Positions 12,851 to 24,567 are shown, counted from the first letter of the stretch. The stretch: DNA of 64,000 bases from Dactylonectria macrodidyma (GCA_020744425.1 JAGMUV010000005.1:1178001-1242000); one strand, 5' to 3'. The notes: generated by a model from the sequence alone, not told the origin. Program-made: numbers and translations.

Positions 12851-13472
12851 ATGGCGACCTTTGCGAAATGGGTGCTGCAGCGTCGAGCCGACGACGACGA
12901 TGAAGATACCGACTGGGGATACGTCAACGAGGATGGATATTCTGTTCCTTGGTGGTATAGCGAAGTAAGTCGCCGGGCAAACAGCCCCGTTGCTGGGTTG
13001 TTGGATGCTGATTGCGACAGACGGGCGTCATCGTCAAATGGACAGTCTTCCTCACCATCACCGTCCTGTTCATGGCCTGGATCATCGGAGGCTACTTGCA
13101 CGCTAGATCAAGGCTTAAGAAGGGACTGCCACTCCTCGCATATCATAGGGTAAGGCTGCTCTCCCACTGTTCCCTCCACTCGCCTATCGCGCGGGTCCCA
13201 TGACAACCAACTGACGCTGACGCCTACGATAGTGTCTTGTGAGCAGACGAGTGCGCGCCCAACACGACCCGAGTTACCAGTACCCCCAACCAATGTACTA
13301 CCCACAACCATCAAACGGCTACCCAATGTACAATATGCCGCCACCGGTATATGATCCATCCCGTCCTCCTGTCTATGAACCGCCTGCAGGAGCCACAAAG
13401 ATCGATCCGATGCAAACAAGGCACTCCTATCAGCCACCCCCAGGACCACCTCCGGCTTCAAACTCCAGATAG
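12851..13472 (+). CDS. small single-pass membrane protein, RCR-like
   Basis: Three exons (12851-12964, 13021-13149, 13233-13472) encode about 160 residues. An acidic N-terminal segment with DDDDEDTD is followed by one transmembrane helix (VIVKWTVFLTITVLFMAWIIGG, roughly residues 40-62). A short basic linker with KKGLPLLAYHR comes next, then a Pro/Tyr-rich tail containing QYPQPMYYPQP and PPPVYDPSRPPVY. This layout resembles fungal RCR (resistance to Congo red) proteins, which sort plasma-membrane cargo through PY-type motifs that recruit the Rsp5 ligase; PPVY here could serve. Family assignment is moderate and the function is inference. Confidence 0.75.
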
Positions 13473-13752
13473 GGGGAGGGAGGATCACGGGAAGGTCAAG
13501 GACGAGCCGTCAACATGGTGTACGATTGAATCGCTGGTAGACACTGAATGCACGGTTTCATGGCAGGCTGGACAAAACGATGGCCCGTTGAGTGTGAATG
13601 GTGGGCACCTTTGGGGAAGTATATAGGTACCTAGTTAAAAGGAATGACTTAGCTCCTCTACTCTGAATGATATTGCCAGGCTTTATGGTTAAACAGATCC
13701 GGAACTCCAACTCCTGCTCGGGTATATGTATACGTAGTAAAACAACCGAAGT

Positions 13753-14513
13753 CTAGTCCATGTCCATTGCATCGGGGTCAAAGTCGGCCCCTGACGGTAC
13801 GCTGGATGCGACACTGGCATTGTTGATGGGAGGGCTTGCGGCATCGATAGTCTGAGCTTCCCTCTTTATGCGCTGCTCCTCCCTCGTGCGGCGGCGGGAC
13901 TCAATAATGGCTTTACGGACGCTGTCCTTTCCCTCGGGCACTGTTAGCGACTTGGGGTCGCTGTAGAGCACAATCTCCCTGCCGGCAGCCTCGCCCTCCT
14001 TGTTGGCCATGATGGAGGGGGGGATGCGAGTGGCACGCAGGTGCTTCTCGATGTCGGGGAGGAAGACGAGCTTGCCATCGTCAGACTCGCTGTCGGAGGA
14101 TAGTTCGTCATCGATGTTGTATATGTACACCTTGTGCTTGGAATCGTCTAGCTGCATCGTGTCGTCGGGAACTGCAGTGGTCTTTCGCGATGCGGAAGTG
14201 TTGTTGGTCGACGGTGTCTCGACGGGGACGTAGAGCTTGTTGCCGCCCTGTTCTATCGGGGATGTATCAGCCTTGCGTCATAGAAACTGGGGGATAAGGG
14301 GTGGCAAAGGGAGATAGATGTGTGCCTACCAATGTTCAACAGACTCAGTCGTTTAGAAAGACGTTCATTCTCTGGTGCGCCGGCCCTTCTCTTGCGCCGA
14401 TGCGGCATCGCTGGGTGGTCGATGGCCTCTACGGCGGCCTCAGAAGCACCAGCAGCGACACCGGGAGCGGCCGGCGACACTCCCGAGGGCGAATGCGCTC
14501 CGTGCAGCATCAT
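13753..14513 (-). CDS. conserved ascomycete protein of unknown function
   Basis: Two exons, 14513-14330 and 14252-13753, join in phase through acceptor ATAG at 14253 and give 227 residues. The N-terminus is Ala/Pro-rich followed by HRRKRRAG, a possible nuclear signal. The centre is acidic (DDELSSDSESDD) then VFLPDIEKHLRATRIPPSI. A block EIVLYSDPKSLTVPE precedes a basic helix RKAIIESRRRTREEQRIKRE. No enzyme motif is visible. It converges with the RCR-like gene (280 bases between stops) and diverges from the AlaRS gene. I recall similar proteins in related fungi but not a name or role. Confidence 0.72.
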
Positions 14514-15007
14514 CTGGGCCGATGAAATTCCCCCACCACAACGTAAAAAAAAAGAGGACACTTCTGACACCCACTTCACATACAAGCAACAAAAGAGTCT
14601 GGGCGAGGCTCTGCGTGATCGGCGAATTGGATAAGCGAATGATGCGGCTGACGGGATTTCTCTCTTAGTAGATCTAGTCGAGTCGGAGCCGAATGTGGGC
14701 GAGGGCGAAGACGTGTAGCAGTCGTCGCAGCAGCAGCTCGGCCGGGCGCGGGTTGTCGCGCTGCTGCAGCGGCGTCGGCGGGCCTTTTGTATTCTTGACT
14801 CATTCTTGTAGAACTTTCTACGCTGCTCCGCCGCTACTACCACAACTGCAACCGCAACTACAACCAAAACGACCACCACAACTCCTCCATAACCACAATC
14901 GCCACCACCAACGCAAACACGCGATCCTGCTGCGACCGTCTACGCACCGGCTTCTCGTCGACCATTTCCCTCTGCATCGCCGAGCCTTTTCGAGTTCCCG
15001 TGCGACA
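14514..15007. promoter_or_regulatory. divergent promoter between unknown gene and AlaRS gene
   Basis: 494 bases separate the two divergent starts. The part from 14693 is open in the AlaRS frame and may be translated as a presequence, so the core promoter for both genes probably lies within about 14514-14692. No TATA box stands out. Confidence 0.4.
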
Positions 15008-18000
15008 ATGGCCGAGCTCGAGTGGCCCGCTGCGCGCGTGCGCAAGACTTTCCTCGAGTACTTCGAGCAGAGGGGCCACACCATAGGTACGAACACCACT
15101 TTGACGGTGCGGGCACACCACCCTACCGCTCCGAAGGACCTTCTCGATGCCTTGAACCTCACCTGCCGTGTCTCTTTTCGCCATGTCGACTCTTTCTATT
15201 CCCAATCACCGCTGACGCCTTATCATTGCAGTCCCCTCCTCCTCTGTCGTCCCTCACAATGACCCCACCTTGCTTTTCACCAATGCGGGCATGAACCAGT
15301 TCAAGCCCATCTTCCTCGGCACCATTGGTAAAACCGATCCCATGGCTGGCCTCAAGGCCGCCGTCGACAGTCAAAAGTGTATCCGTGCCGGCGGTAAGCA
15401 CAACGATCTCGACGATGTCGGCAAGGACAGCTACCACCACACCTTCTTTGAGATGCTGGGCAACTGGTCCTTCGGTGACTATTTCAAGAAGGAGGCTATC
15501 CAGATGTCATGGGAGCTCCTCACCAAGGTCTACGGCCTCGACCCCGATCGCCTCTACGTCACATACTTTGAGGGCGACGCAGGAATGGGCCTGGAGCCCG
15601 ATCTGGAGGCCAAGGACCTCTGGCTGTCAGTCGGCGTCCCCGAGGACCACATTCTGCCGGGCAACATGAAGGACAACTTCTGGGAGATGGGTGATCAAGG
15701 CCCTTGTGGTCCCTGCAGTGAGATTCACTACGACAAGATTGGCGGACGCAATGCCTCCAGCCTCGTCAACATGGATGACCCCATGGTTGTTGAGGTATGG
15801 AACAACGTTTTCATGCAATTCGACCGTCAAGCGGACAAGAGCCTCAAGTCGCTGCCCGCCAAGCACATTGACACTGGTATGGGCTACGAGCGACTGGTCT
15901 CTGCCCTCCAAAACACCATTTCCAACTACGCCACCGACTGCTTCACCCCTATTTTCAAGCAGATTCAGGACGTCACCGGCGCCCGCCCCTACTCAGACAA
16001 GTACGGCAAGGACGATGTCGACGGAATTGATACCGCCTACCGAGTCGTCGCTGACCACATCCGAACCCTTTCATTCTCTATTGCCGATGGTGCCGTCCCC
16101 AACAACGATGGCCGAGGTTACGTTATCCGACGAGTTCTGCGACGAGGTGTTCGATATGCCAGGAAATACTTTAATGCTGATATTGGCTCCTTCTTTTCTA
16201 AGATTCTCCCGGCGTTGGTTGAACAGATGGGCGAGCAGTTCCCTGAGCTAGTCAAGAGCCAACAGGACATCAAAGAGATTCTTGATGAAGAGGAGGCTGC
16301 TTTCGCTCGCACCCTGGATCGCGGCGAGGCTCAGTTTGAGCGATACGCTGCCGAGGCGATCAAGGGCAACGCAAAGAAGCTTGATGGTGATGTCGTGTGG
16401 CGATTGTATGATACGTTTGGCTTCCCGGTCGATCTGACCCGATTGATGGCGGAGGAGCGAAACCTCGAGATCAATGACGACGAGGTCGAGGCCGCCAAGA
16501 TCAAGGCGCGCGAGGCTAGCAAGGCTGTTAAGGAGTCGGTTCAGACTTTCTCCAAGCTCAATGTGCACCAGATTGCCGAGCTAGAGCAACAGCTCCAGGT
16601 CGCCCGAACCAACGATGATGCCAAGTTTTCCAAGGGCGACAGCAAGGGCAAGGTGCAGTTGATCTACGACGGCAAGGGCTTCCACAAGTCGACCAAGGAC
16701 CTCCCTGAGAAGACTGCCCTCGGACTCCTGCTGGACAACACAAACTTTTACGCCGAGTCTGGAGGCCAAGTCGCTGATACTGGACGGCTCGTCATTGACG
16801 ATGTTGTCGAATTCAAGGTGATGGATGTCCAGAACTTTGGTGGATACATCCTCCACAGTGGTTACATTGAGTACGGCGTAGTCTCGTCTGGTGACGAGGT
16901 TATCTGCGAGTATGATGAGCTCCGTCGATCGCCCATCCGCAACAACCACTCTGGTACACACATTTTGAACCACTCCCTGCGAGAGGTCCTCGGTGATGAG
17001 GTCAACCAGAAGGGCTCCCTCGTGGACAATGACAAACTTCGATTCGATTTCTCACACAAGACCGGCGTCAAGATTGACGAGTTAAAGAAGATCGAAGCCA
17101 TGTCCAACAAGTATATTCAGGACGATGCCAGAATCTATGCCAAGGACGTTGACTTGGACCTCGCGCGCCAAATCGAGGGCTGCCGTGCCGTCTTTGGAGA
17201 GACGTACCCCAACCCAGTCCGTGTTGTCTCTGTGGGCAAGGATATCGATACTATGCTCGCCGATCCCAAGAACGTTGAGTGGCGCAAGTACAGTGTTGAG
17301 TTCTGTGGTGGCACTCACGTAGAGCACACCGGCCTGATCAAGGATCTCATCATCGTCGAGGAGAGCGGCATCGCCAAGGGCATTCGTCGTATCATCGCCT
17401 ACACCGGCGAGGCCGCACACCGTGTTCAGCGCGAGGCCGACGCGTTCGCCACCAAGCTCGACACCCTCGAGAAGCTGCCTTTCGGACCTGAGAAGGAGGC
17501 CCAGCTCAAGGCCGTATCTCAAGATCTTAGCCAGCTTGTCATCTCCACCCTCACCAAGGAGGAGTTCAACAAGTCTTTCCAGAAGATCTCGGCTTCAGTT
17601 GTCGCTGAGCAGAAGAAGCGCCAAAAGGCTGAGGCAAAGACCGCTCTCGACGCAGTTCTGAAGCACTTCGAGACCAACGAGGACTCAAAGTGGTTCGTTG
17701 GCCGCCTGCCCATTGGTGCCAACCCCAAGGCTCTTGCCGAAGTGGTGAAACACTTCCAGAGCAAGAACAAGGAAAAGACCGTCTACATGTTTGGTGGTAG
17801 CAAGGAGGAGGGTGCCGTCGTGCACGGCGTCTACGTCGGAACTGTAAGTCTTGGTTTATAACCGCCATTCTAATCACAATGCATTGCTAACCCGTTCTCT
17901 AGCACCTCGCTTCTCAGGGCGTCACCGCCGAGCACTGGGCTGCGTCCGTGTCCGAGGTCATTGGCGGTAAATCTGGTGGCAAGGAGCCCTCGCGACAGGG

Positions 18001-18079
18001 CCAGGGCACCAAACCTGAGAACATCGATGATGGTGTTGAGACGGCGACGAAGTGGCTCAGCGAGAAGCTGAAGCTGTAA
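15008..18079 (+). CDS. ALA1: alanyl-tRNA synthetase
   Basis: Charges tRNA-Ala and edits misacylated product. Exons 15008-15086, 15232-17843 and 17903-18079 give 955 residues, the usual length. The class II core shows [26 protein letters not shown] and [14 protein letters not shown]. The editing domain carries [18 protein letters not shown] and [10 protein letters not shown] (the zinc-binding HxxxH and CxxxH pairs). The C-terminal C-Ala region ends in KWLSEKLKL. The cytosolic start is chosen at [19 protein letters not shown]. The same frame is open upstream to an ATG at 14693 and includes RRAFSSSRAT just before this Met, typical of a mitochondrial presequence. One gene serving two compartments is known for yeast ALA1. 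Confidence 0.96.
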
Positions 18080-18332
18080 AGGGGATGTTTGGAGCAAACT
18101 GTCCAGTTGTGTTGATACTCTGTGCTCTGTATTCTTGGGAATGAGGTTATGTAGCTCGGCAATAGGCTAGGAGCCCGGCCAGTCAAATGCATGGGAAAAT
18201 TATAGACGTTATGTGAAATGGTGTCATGTTAGTTTTGAGCGGCCGTCGAAGTGGCCGCGTTCGCTGGTGGTTCCATAGCGGGGTATATTCTTTTCCGGCA
18301 TCTACATTTGTTTCCCTTGATCCTTTCTATTG

Positions 18333-20016
18333 TTACACTGTTACTAGAACACTGGCGTTGCGGTAGTGCGAGATCAGGGGGTTCTCGCCGCTGCGCGTCT
18401 CGGTATCCTCCACGTACGCCCACTTGCGCATGAAGTCGCCGTGGGACATGACCCGCGTCAGCTTGCCTGTGATGGCGCGGTACATGGCCTCGGTGATGTG
18501 GAAGTCGGTGGGGAAGAGGATATCAAAGTAGCCCTGGTGGACCTAGAGCACGGATGGGTGTGTTAGTTACAAGAAACTGCGGATAGGAAGCTTTGCAGGA
18601 ATAGGTGGCTTACCAGGGGAGTCGTCACTGGTACCATTCGCCGTTGGTACCGAGTCTGTACGACGGGGGCATTGAGGCCCTTGACAGCTTGAGGGAGCCA
18701 GTCAAAATCCGAGGTGACAAGACGGTGAGCCGGAAAGTACTTCTCGAGGACGTCGAAAAATTGCATGAGGCGGGTGGGGATGAACTCCGGGTCCGAGAGG
18801 TTCGCGGCGAAGGGCATCTTGGTGGAGAGATATCGCAAGGCGGCATTGGCGGGATACGGCTTGGGATAGTTGCCTCCCGTCGCGGCGTGGCGGACGCGGA
18901 AATAACGAGCCGCGATGGGATCGAGCTCGTGGACGTAGAACTCGTAGAAATCACCGTCGCCGTCAATGAGGACGTGGCCCTGGAGCGGCTCCTCAGTGGC
19001 GACGTCGTAGCGGATGCCGTCATGAGAGAAGTTGTCAAAGACCTCCATGGCGAGGAAGAAGCACGGCGAGGGCACGACCTGGTCCCAATCGAAGACGGAG
19101 CGGTTGATGATGTCGACCTTGTCGGCGTGGCCCCGCGAGGCAGCCGTCGAGCGCAGGTGGCTGTTCTGCAGGGCGGCGAGAGACGAGGAGATCTCAATGA
19201 TGTTGTACTTCGTGCGGGCGTACACCTGCGGATCTATCTCGCGGATGTAGTCCAGGACGTTGAGCATGAGGGTGCCGCGGCCCGCGCCCATCTCGTAGAT
19301 GAGCAGGTCGTGGTACGGATACGTCGTCAGGCGGTAGTTGGCGACGAGGTATCGCGCGATGGCCTCGCCGTAGTAAGGGCGGAACAGCTCCGTCGGCGTG
19401 TGCCACAGCTGGCGCGTCGGGTTCTCGCCCTCGCCGTCGTCGAGGGCGTCCTCGAACTCGGTGTAGCGCTTGCCCAGGATGCCCTGGAACTCGATCTCGT
19501 CGCGAATCGTGGGGAAGTCGAAGGGCTCGCCGGGGCTGAAGATGACGGCCTGTTTGGAGAAGTAGCCGTAGTGGGGGTTGTATAGACTGTCTGCAAGTGA
19601 ATGGTGCGTTAGAAAACCAGGGTTGTCTTTGAGGAATTGGACAAAAAGAGGAGGGGCTTGCCGTCGATAAAGTCCCGGAGCAGCATCTTGACCTTGCGAG
19701 GCCGCTCGGTGCGCTGCTTGAGCTCCTGCATGGTGATGTACGGATACTCTTCAAACTCGGCGGACCGATCCTGGGGGAGGATGTTTGTGCGCTGCTGCCA
19801 TCGACTCTCGTTTGTCTTCATGCCACGATCTCGCGAGGGCCGGGCGACGTAGGAGCGGCTCTGGCAGGTCCTCCCATGAGCCTGAGCCTGAGCTGCTGCT
19901 GCTGCGACGGGGCTCTTCCGTAAGCCATTGCGCAGATGCGGCAGCTGGCCCTGGCAGCCGCGCGGGCGGTGGCGGAAGAGCTGGCGGAAGAGCTGGGCCA
20001 CAATGGGGGAGTCCAT
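18333..20016 (-). CDS. mitochondrial NDUFAF7/MidA-type protein arginine methyltransferase
   Basis: SAM-dependent methyltransferase of the DUF185 family; NDUFAF7 methylates a complex I subunit during assembly in the mitochondrial matrix. Exons 20016-19662, 19590-18614 and 18542-18333 encode 513 residues. The N-terminus is Arg/Gln/Ala-rich without acidic residues for about 60 positions, as for mitochondrial import. Family blocks are SLYNPHYGYF, YYGEAIARYLV, the SAM motif YEMGAGRGTLMLNVL, and FFLAMEVFDNFSHD. Exon 1 ends at a GC donor (gcaag); only that site keeps phase with the conserved DDSLYNPHYG junction. It converges with AlaRS (253 bases between stops). Confidence 0.9.
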
Positions 20017-21032
20017 GCTATGCTGGCGAGGCGGCTGGCGGCATCATGAGGGCTCTTTTTTGGTGTTGAGGGCGGCCCCGATGCCAGCCAACGAGGACAA
20101 TGTGGGAAGAGTGGACGAATGGCCCGAGCTCGCAACCCCGGGATTACCTCGGGTGAAGCGGCAGTTTTAGTAACGCAAGGAAGGTCAATCGCTGGAATCC
20201 TGGGCGCTAATCATACGAGACATTTCCTCTTTGGGTGCTTCAGGGCTTCTTCTACCCGTCACTAGTTGAAGCGTATCAGCTCAATTCTATTCACTTGGCA
20301 GGATGGTCTATCAATAGGCCAGCAAAGCTATTGGGGGTGGAGATAATGTATGAGGACATTAGGTGTGAAGAAGAAGAATCGCGATGATCAGACGAGTAAG
20401 AAGAACGAGTTTGGATTTGTTCCAAGTGACTCCATTGACAACTCTGGGATTCCCAGCTCGTGCGCCAAAACCATTCCACTTACACATGTGTTTAAACAAC
20501 CAAGGGGGGTAGAAGAAGAACACCGCATACCACAAGCACAAATTTGTTCTGTATATTTAGGAGTAAATTTATCGTCTAATTTTTTTATTCGGATTCTTCT
20601 TTCGAGATTTTTTCCCCTTTGGTTCAGCGACAGTATGACCTTCATCAGTCGTTCAAATATTCCCTTATGGATGTCATTAATTAGTACGTGGTTTCTTCTT
20701 CCTCCGAAGAACAACCAAAGTCAATCAAGCGATCAGGGAGAATAGCATTGAGAACTAGAATTATAGATCCGTAGGATGTATGTTTGCACTTTAGACAGAC
20801 CGTGCCCAGAGTCCTTCATCCTACATGGTCTCTCTTATACAATCCTTCGTTGTGTATTTAACCCCACCATTCAAATATGACGACATGCTCCGTGCACGGC
20901 CGTTTGACGAGTCTTGCTTAGAACTTCATGCCTCGCCTCCCCACCAAAATCGCATTGCGAGCGACAATGGGTTGGCCTTGATTCGACAGCGCATTTCGAC
21001 TCTTTACAGCTGATCCGGCGGAGATCTTGGTC
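20017..21032. other. intergenic region between NDUFAF7-like and cysteine synthase genes
   Basis: Divergent promoter region of about 1 kb. The segment 20500-20780 is AT-rich with T runs. No gene, tRNA or clear repeat was recognised. Confidence 0.45.
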
Positions 21033-22361
21033 ATGTCCCTGAGCGACCATCCCAGAGCCTACGGCACCGCCGCCGTGGCCTTCGCCTTCGGGACCGGCGT
21101 GCTGCTGACGCTGGGCTTCAAGGACTTTTATCCCGACCTCGAGCGTCGGTACCAGCGCAAGCGGCGCTCGCCTGGGACGTCGTCAGCCTCTCACCGCGGG
21201 AGCGTCGTCTCGGGAAACATCGTTACCCTAGAAGACCACGAATCAACGTCGCTAGACGATGACGCTCGCAATGCGCCGGCCGAGGGCATCGAGGGCTGCA
21301 TCGGCAACACGCCGCTCATCAAGATCCATTCACTCTCCGAGGCCACTGGCCGCACCATCCTAGCCAAGGCTGAGTTCCTCAACGGCGCCGGCAACAGCCC
21401 CAAGGACCGTGTCGCCCTGAACATGATCCGCGAAGCCGAAGCCGCTGGCCTCCTTGTGCCAAATCGCGGGGACACCATCTACGAGGGCACCGTGGGCAGC
21501 ACTGGCATCTCGCTGGCCACCCTCGCCCGCGCAAAGGGCTACCGCGCACACATCGTCATGCCCGACGACATGGCCATGGAGAAGTCGGACCTACTGCTGC
21601 AGCTCGGCGCCACCGTCGAGCGCGTCACTGTGGCGCCCATCACTAGCCCGGATCACTTCGTCAACCTCGCCCGCCGCTACGCCGCTGAGCACGCCGCCAA
21701 GCACCGGGACGGCAGCCGGGGCTTCTTTGCGAACCAGTTCGAGGCCGATGCCAACTGGCAGGCCCACTTGAAGACCACCGGCCCGGAGATCTGGAGGCAG
21801 ACGGCCGGCGATTTGCAGGCCTTCGTCGCTGGCGCCGGAACCGGAGGCACCATGTCCGGCGTCGCAAAGTACCTCAAGGAAGAGCAAAAGCTTTCCAACA
21901 TCCAGATTGTCCTCGCCGACCCGCAGGGCAGCGGGCTCTACAACAAGGTCCGCCACGGCGTCATGTACTCACCCACAGAGCGAGAGGGAACACGACGTCG
22001 CCAGCAAGTCGACACCATGGTGGAGGGCATCGGCATCACGCGCCTCACGCAAAACTTCGAGGCCGGCCGCGAACTCATTGATGACGCCGTCAGGGTAACA
22101 GACGACCAGGCCTGCCGCATGGCCCGCTGGCTCGTCGAGCACGACGGCATCTTCGTCGGCAGCAGCAGCTCCGTCAACTGTGTCGCAGCCGTCGCAACCG
22201 CCATGACCTTGCCACCAGGGAGCCGCGTCGTTACCATTCTGTGCGATTCGGGGTCACGTCACCTCAGTAAATTCTGGAAGCACATCAAAGAGATGGATCG
22301 CGAGGGCGAGAACGAGGCGTCCGACTTATTTTCTGAGCTAGGAATACCCAACACATCATGA
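21033..22361 (+). CDS. cysteine synthase 2, membrane-anchored mitochondrial type (PLP enzyme)
   Basis: Single exon, 442 residues from the ATG at 21033. An N-terminal hydrophobic segment (AVAFAFGTGVLLTLGF, about residues 12-28) suggests a membrane anchor, as in fungal Cys12/yeast Ygr012w proteins. The beta-substituting PLP fold is clear: IGNTPLIKI, NGAGNSPKDRVAL with Schiff-base Lys124, substrate loop EGTVGSTGISLA, phosphate loop GAGTGGTMSG at 267-276, and a C-terminal VTILCDSGSRHLSKF. These support O-acetylserine (or related) sulfhydrylase chemistry. Family members also include cystathionine beta-synthase, but no CBS or haem-binding domain is present. The in-vivo substrate is uncertain. Confidence 0.9.
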   Translation: MSLSDHPRAYGTAAVAFAFGTGVLLTLGFKDFYPDLERRYQRKRRSPGTSSASHRGSVVSGNIVTLEDHESTSLDDDARNAPAEGIEGCIGNTPLIKIHSLSEATGRTILAKAEFLNGAGNSPKDRVALNMIREAEAAGLLVPNRGDTIYEGTVGSTGISLATLARAKGYRAHIVMPDDMAMEKSDLLLQLGATVERVTVAPITSPDHFVNLARRYAAEHAAKHRDGSRGFFANQFEADANWQAHLKTTGPEIWRQTAGDLQAFVAGAGTGGTMSGVAKYLKEEQKLSNIQIVLADPQGSGLYNKVRHGVMYSPTEREGTRRRQQVDTMVEGIGITRLTQNFEAGRELIDDAVRVTDDQACRMARWLVEHDGIFVGSSSSVNCVAAVATAMTLPPGSRVVTILCDSGSRHLSKFWKHIKEMDREGENEASDLFSELGIPNTS

Positions 22362-22715
22362 GTGATGATGAAGTTGAAAAAAAAGGAAATAAGAGAAAAA
22401 AATATACACAAACAAAAAGAACTCAGGCGCGTAACTAGCGACACGTCTCCCGGAGAGCGCCTTGTCGACGTTACTCTCCCTTCAAGTTACTGCAGTCACT
22501 CAGAAGCTCCGGATTGTCTTATGTTCAACAGGACGGATGAAAAATCTTGGCATGACAATAGGAGAAAGGTATCACGCGCCCGTAGTCTTCGTTCTTAGTA
22601 CAAGTTAAGTCGCCACTCCGTTTCCCGTAAACTCCGGAATCCCCCTAGAATATCGCATCGCAGCTCCACGCAAACCCTGCAGTGCGGAATGAAACGCCGT
22701 CGCCATCAAATCTCC

Positions 22716-23936
22716 TCAAGAGAACTAGAATGTTCAGTCAGCTATTGTTGATTTGCAGTCAGGGGATATTGATAGATGGATATGACGTACCTTCCATCGG
22801 TGTCCACAGTTCATACACTCGCAGAACGTCGTCATCGGTTCATCAGCTGCACGTGTCTGCGCCTGCGTATAGCTGACCATCTTCTTCTTGCAGCGGCCAC
22901 ACTCCAAGCTTTCACTGATACTCTTTTGTTCCTGAGGCACCTGCGCCTTCAGCATGTTCTCCTTTTCCAGCTGAATCTCCTTTTTGCGCTGGTCCTCGCT
23001 CTTCAGGTCCTCATCCGTCATGTTGACGAACCTCTCTGGCGACACCTCCCCGGACATGACGCGGCGGCCTAACTCCTTGTTGGACTTGTTCTTCAGGTTG
23101 GCAAACAGCGATCGGATCTTCTTCTTGTACTCGGGTCCCTCCCCCTTGTAGAAGGAGAAGGCGGCATGCTCGACGGCAACAGCCTTGGCAATGACATCGG
23201 ATTCGGACGCCGTCGATCGGTATGCGAGACCATTGTAGACGAGACCTATACATTGATTGCGGACGTTGGAGTCGGTCCGCTTGATATCCACGTTGTCGGT
23301 ATCGAACTTGCGTTTCTCGGGGTCGCCCTTGAAAGTCCTCTTGGCGCCACCGGATGACGAAGGAGGAGCGGGGGATGAGGTGGGAGCTGGTGCTGGGGAG
23401 CCCTTCTTGGCCTTGTTCAGTTTCGAGTTCTTCTGTTGCTCAACAAGCTTCTTCCATTTGATAACGAGCTCGGACGCAGCACGTGCGATGTCCTTGTTGG
23501 CATTTGATCGAAGCTTTCCAACGTAGACACCGGCACGAGTAGCCTGTTGAAGGAAAATCAAATGTCAGTACAGGCTTTGGGAGACTCTAGGTGGTGCGTG
23601 AGAAGAGCGCGGATGTTTGCGCGTGTTGCGCCTGGAGAGCCTCAATGGCGAACTCGTCATCGAACTATCTCGAGTTTGCGCGCACGCGATCGATGAAGAC
23701 GTCACAGCACGGAGAGATGGAGAGATGGAGCATAGAACTCTTGTCCCCCGAACGCAACCCATAAAAGTGCAAGAAATTCGTAGCATGGCATCGTGACGTA
23801 CCCTCAGCATCTCCTCAGTGGGGTGGGCATCCTTCTTCAGGGTTTCGAGCAGCTTGATGGCGTTCTCTGGTGGCTCGTTTGCAGCCACACACTTGGTCAA
23901 CGCCTTGACGCGCGCCTCGAGCTCGCGTTGATCCAT
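22716..23936 (-). CDS. DST1: transcription elongation factor TFIIS
   Basis: Stimulates transcript cleavage by backtracked RNA polymerase II. Exons 23936-23802, 23543-22791 and a 9-nt terminal exon 22724-22716 give 298 residues, the typical length. Domain I (1-80) contains ATRAGVYVGKLRSNANKDIARAASELV. The central domain has VRNQCIGLVYNGLA and KYKKKIRSLFANLKNK-type helices. The zinc ribbon shows ECGRCKKK and CECMNCGHRWKFS. The catalytic acidic pair is in AADEPMTTF. The last exon (TTC TCT TGA) restores the conserved FS C-terminus; reading through the intron would instead append an unrelated 18-residue tail. The start gives MDQRELEARVKAL. Confidence 0.95.
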
Positions 23937-24496
23937 GGGGGGCGATGGAATAGCAGCGACGTAGAAACAGACGGGGGCGGTCCAAGAGCAGAAAATCGCA
24001 CCAAGGAAGATAAGAATTAAGAACAAGAAATCTATTTGGTTGTCAAGGCGCACCACTTATTGGGGGGGGGGTTTGCGAAGCAGCCAAGCGACCATGGGAG
24101 CAGGACAGCACGTGAGCGAGTTCTACCGGTATTTAGCCGCCACCAGGCAGGTACCTCCTGCTAGACTACCCCAGATTGCTCAAAGGACAAAGACAAGGAC
24201 AATGGCGGGGTGTGTGGCCCGTAGGATGGTTTGTGGGAGCGACCAGGATTCAAGCTATTGATCATTGTCAGAGCAATCAGGCAAGCAATCAAAAAAGAAA
24301 GAGCAAGCCACAAATTCAAAAACAAATTCCCCTTAGTCCCCAGGTAGCAAATTGGACAGTGGAACGGCAAAAAAAAATGACCACGTGGAAGCTGGTGAAG
24401 CTGCCGGTTGAGATCCATGACAGACAAAGAGACATGACCATGTCAGCGCTCTTCGACATCGTGAAATTCGAAACAGACGCAAAAAGAAAGAGTCAA
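23937..24496. other. intergenic, TFIIS promoter side
   Basis: Contains a run of ten G (24062-24071) and an AGGTACCT palindrome (24149-24156). No gene is seen. Confidence 0.45.
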
Positions 24497-24567
24497 GGAC
24501 CGAGCGTGGATTGAACACGCGGCCTGAAGATCTGCAATCTCCCGCTCTACCACTGAGCTATCGATCC
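24497..24567 (-). tRNA. tRNA-Cys (anticodon GCA)
   Basis: A 71-nt sequence on the minus strand folds as a cloverleaf. The acceptor is GGATCGA/TCGGTCC with one G-U, the D-stem is GCTC/GAGC, and the anticodon stem GGAGA/TCTTC carries loop TTGCAGA with anticodon GCA. The T-stem is GCGTG/CACGC with loop TTCAATC. No intron is present. The A box (TAGCTCAGTGG) and B box (GTTCAATCC) match internal Pol III promoters. CCA is not encoded, as expected in a eukaryote. Confidence 0.93.

Noticed and set aside
18605..19585. 326-codon plus-strand frame opposite the NDUFAF7-like gene
   Set aside because: Antisense shadow; Val/Glu/Arg-rich with no motif, while the minus strand has the conserved methyltransferase.
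20735..20775. possible fourth copy of the dispersed repeat (GAATAGCATTGAGAACTAGAATTATAG region)
   Set aside because: Only one short AT-rich block matches and the neighbouring blocks are missing.
21027..21032. two-codon upstream extension of cysteine synthase starting at TTG
   Set aside because: Nuclear genes of this group start at ATG; the ATG at 21033 is directly downstream.
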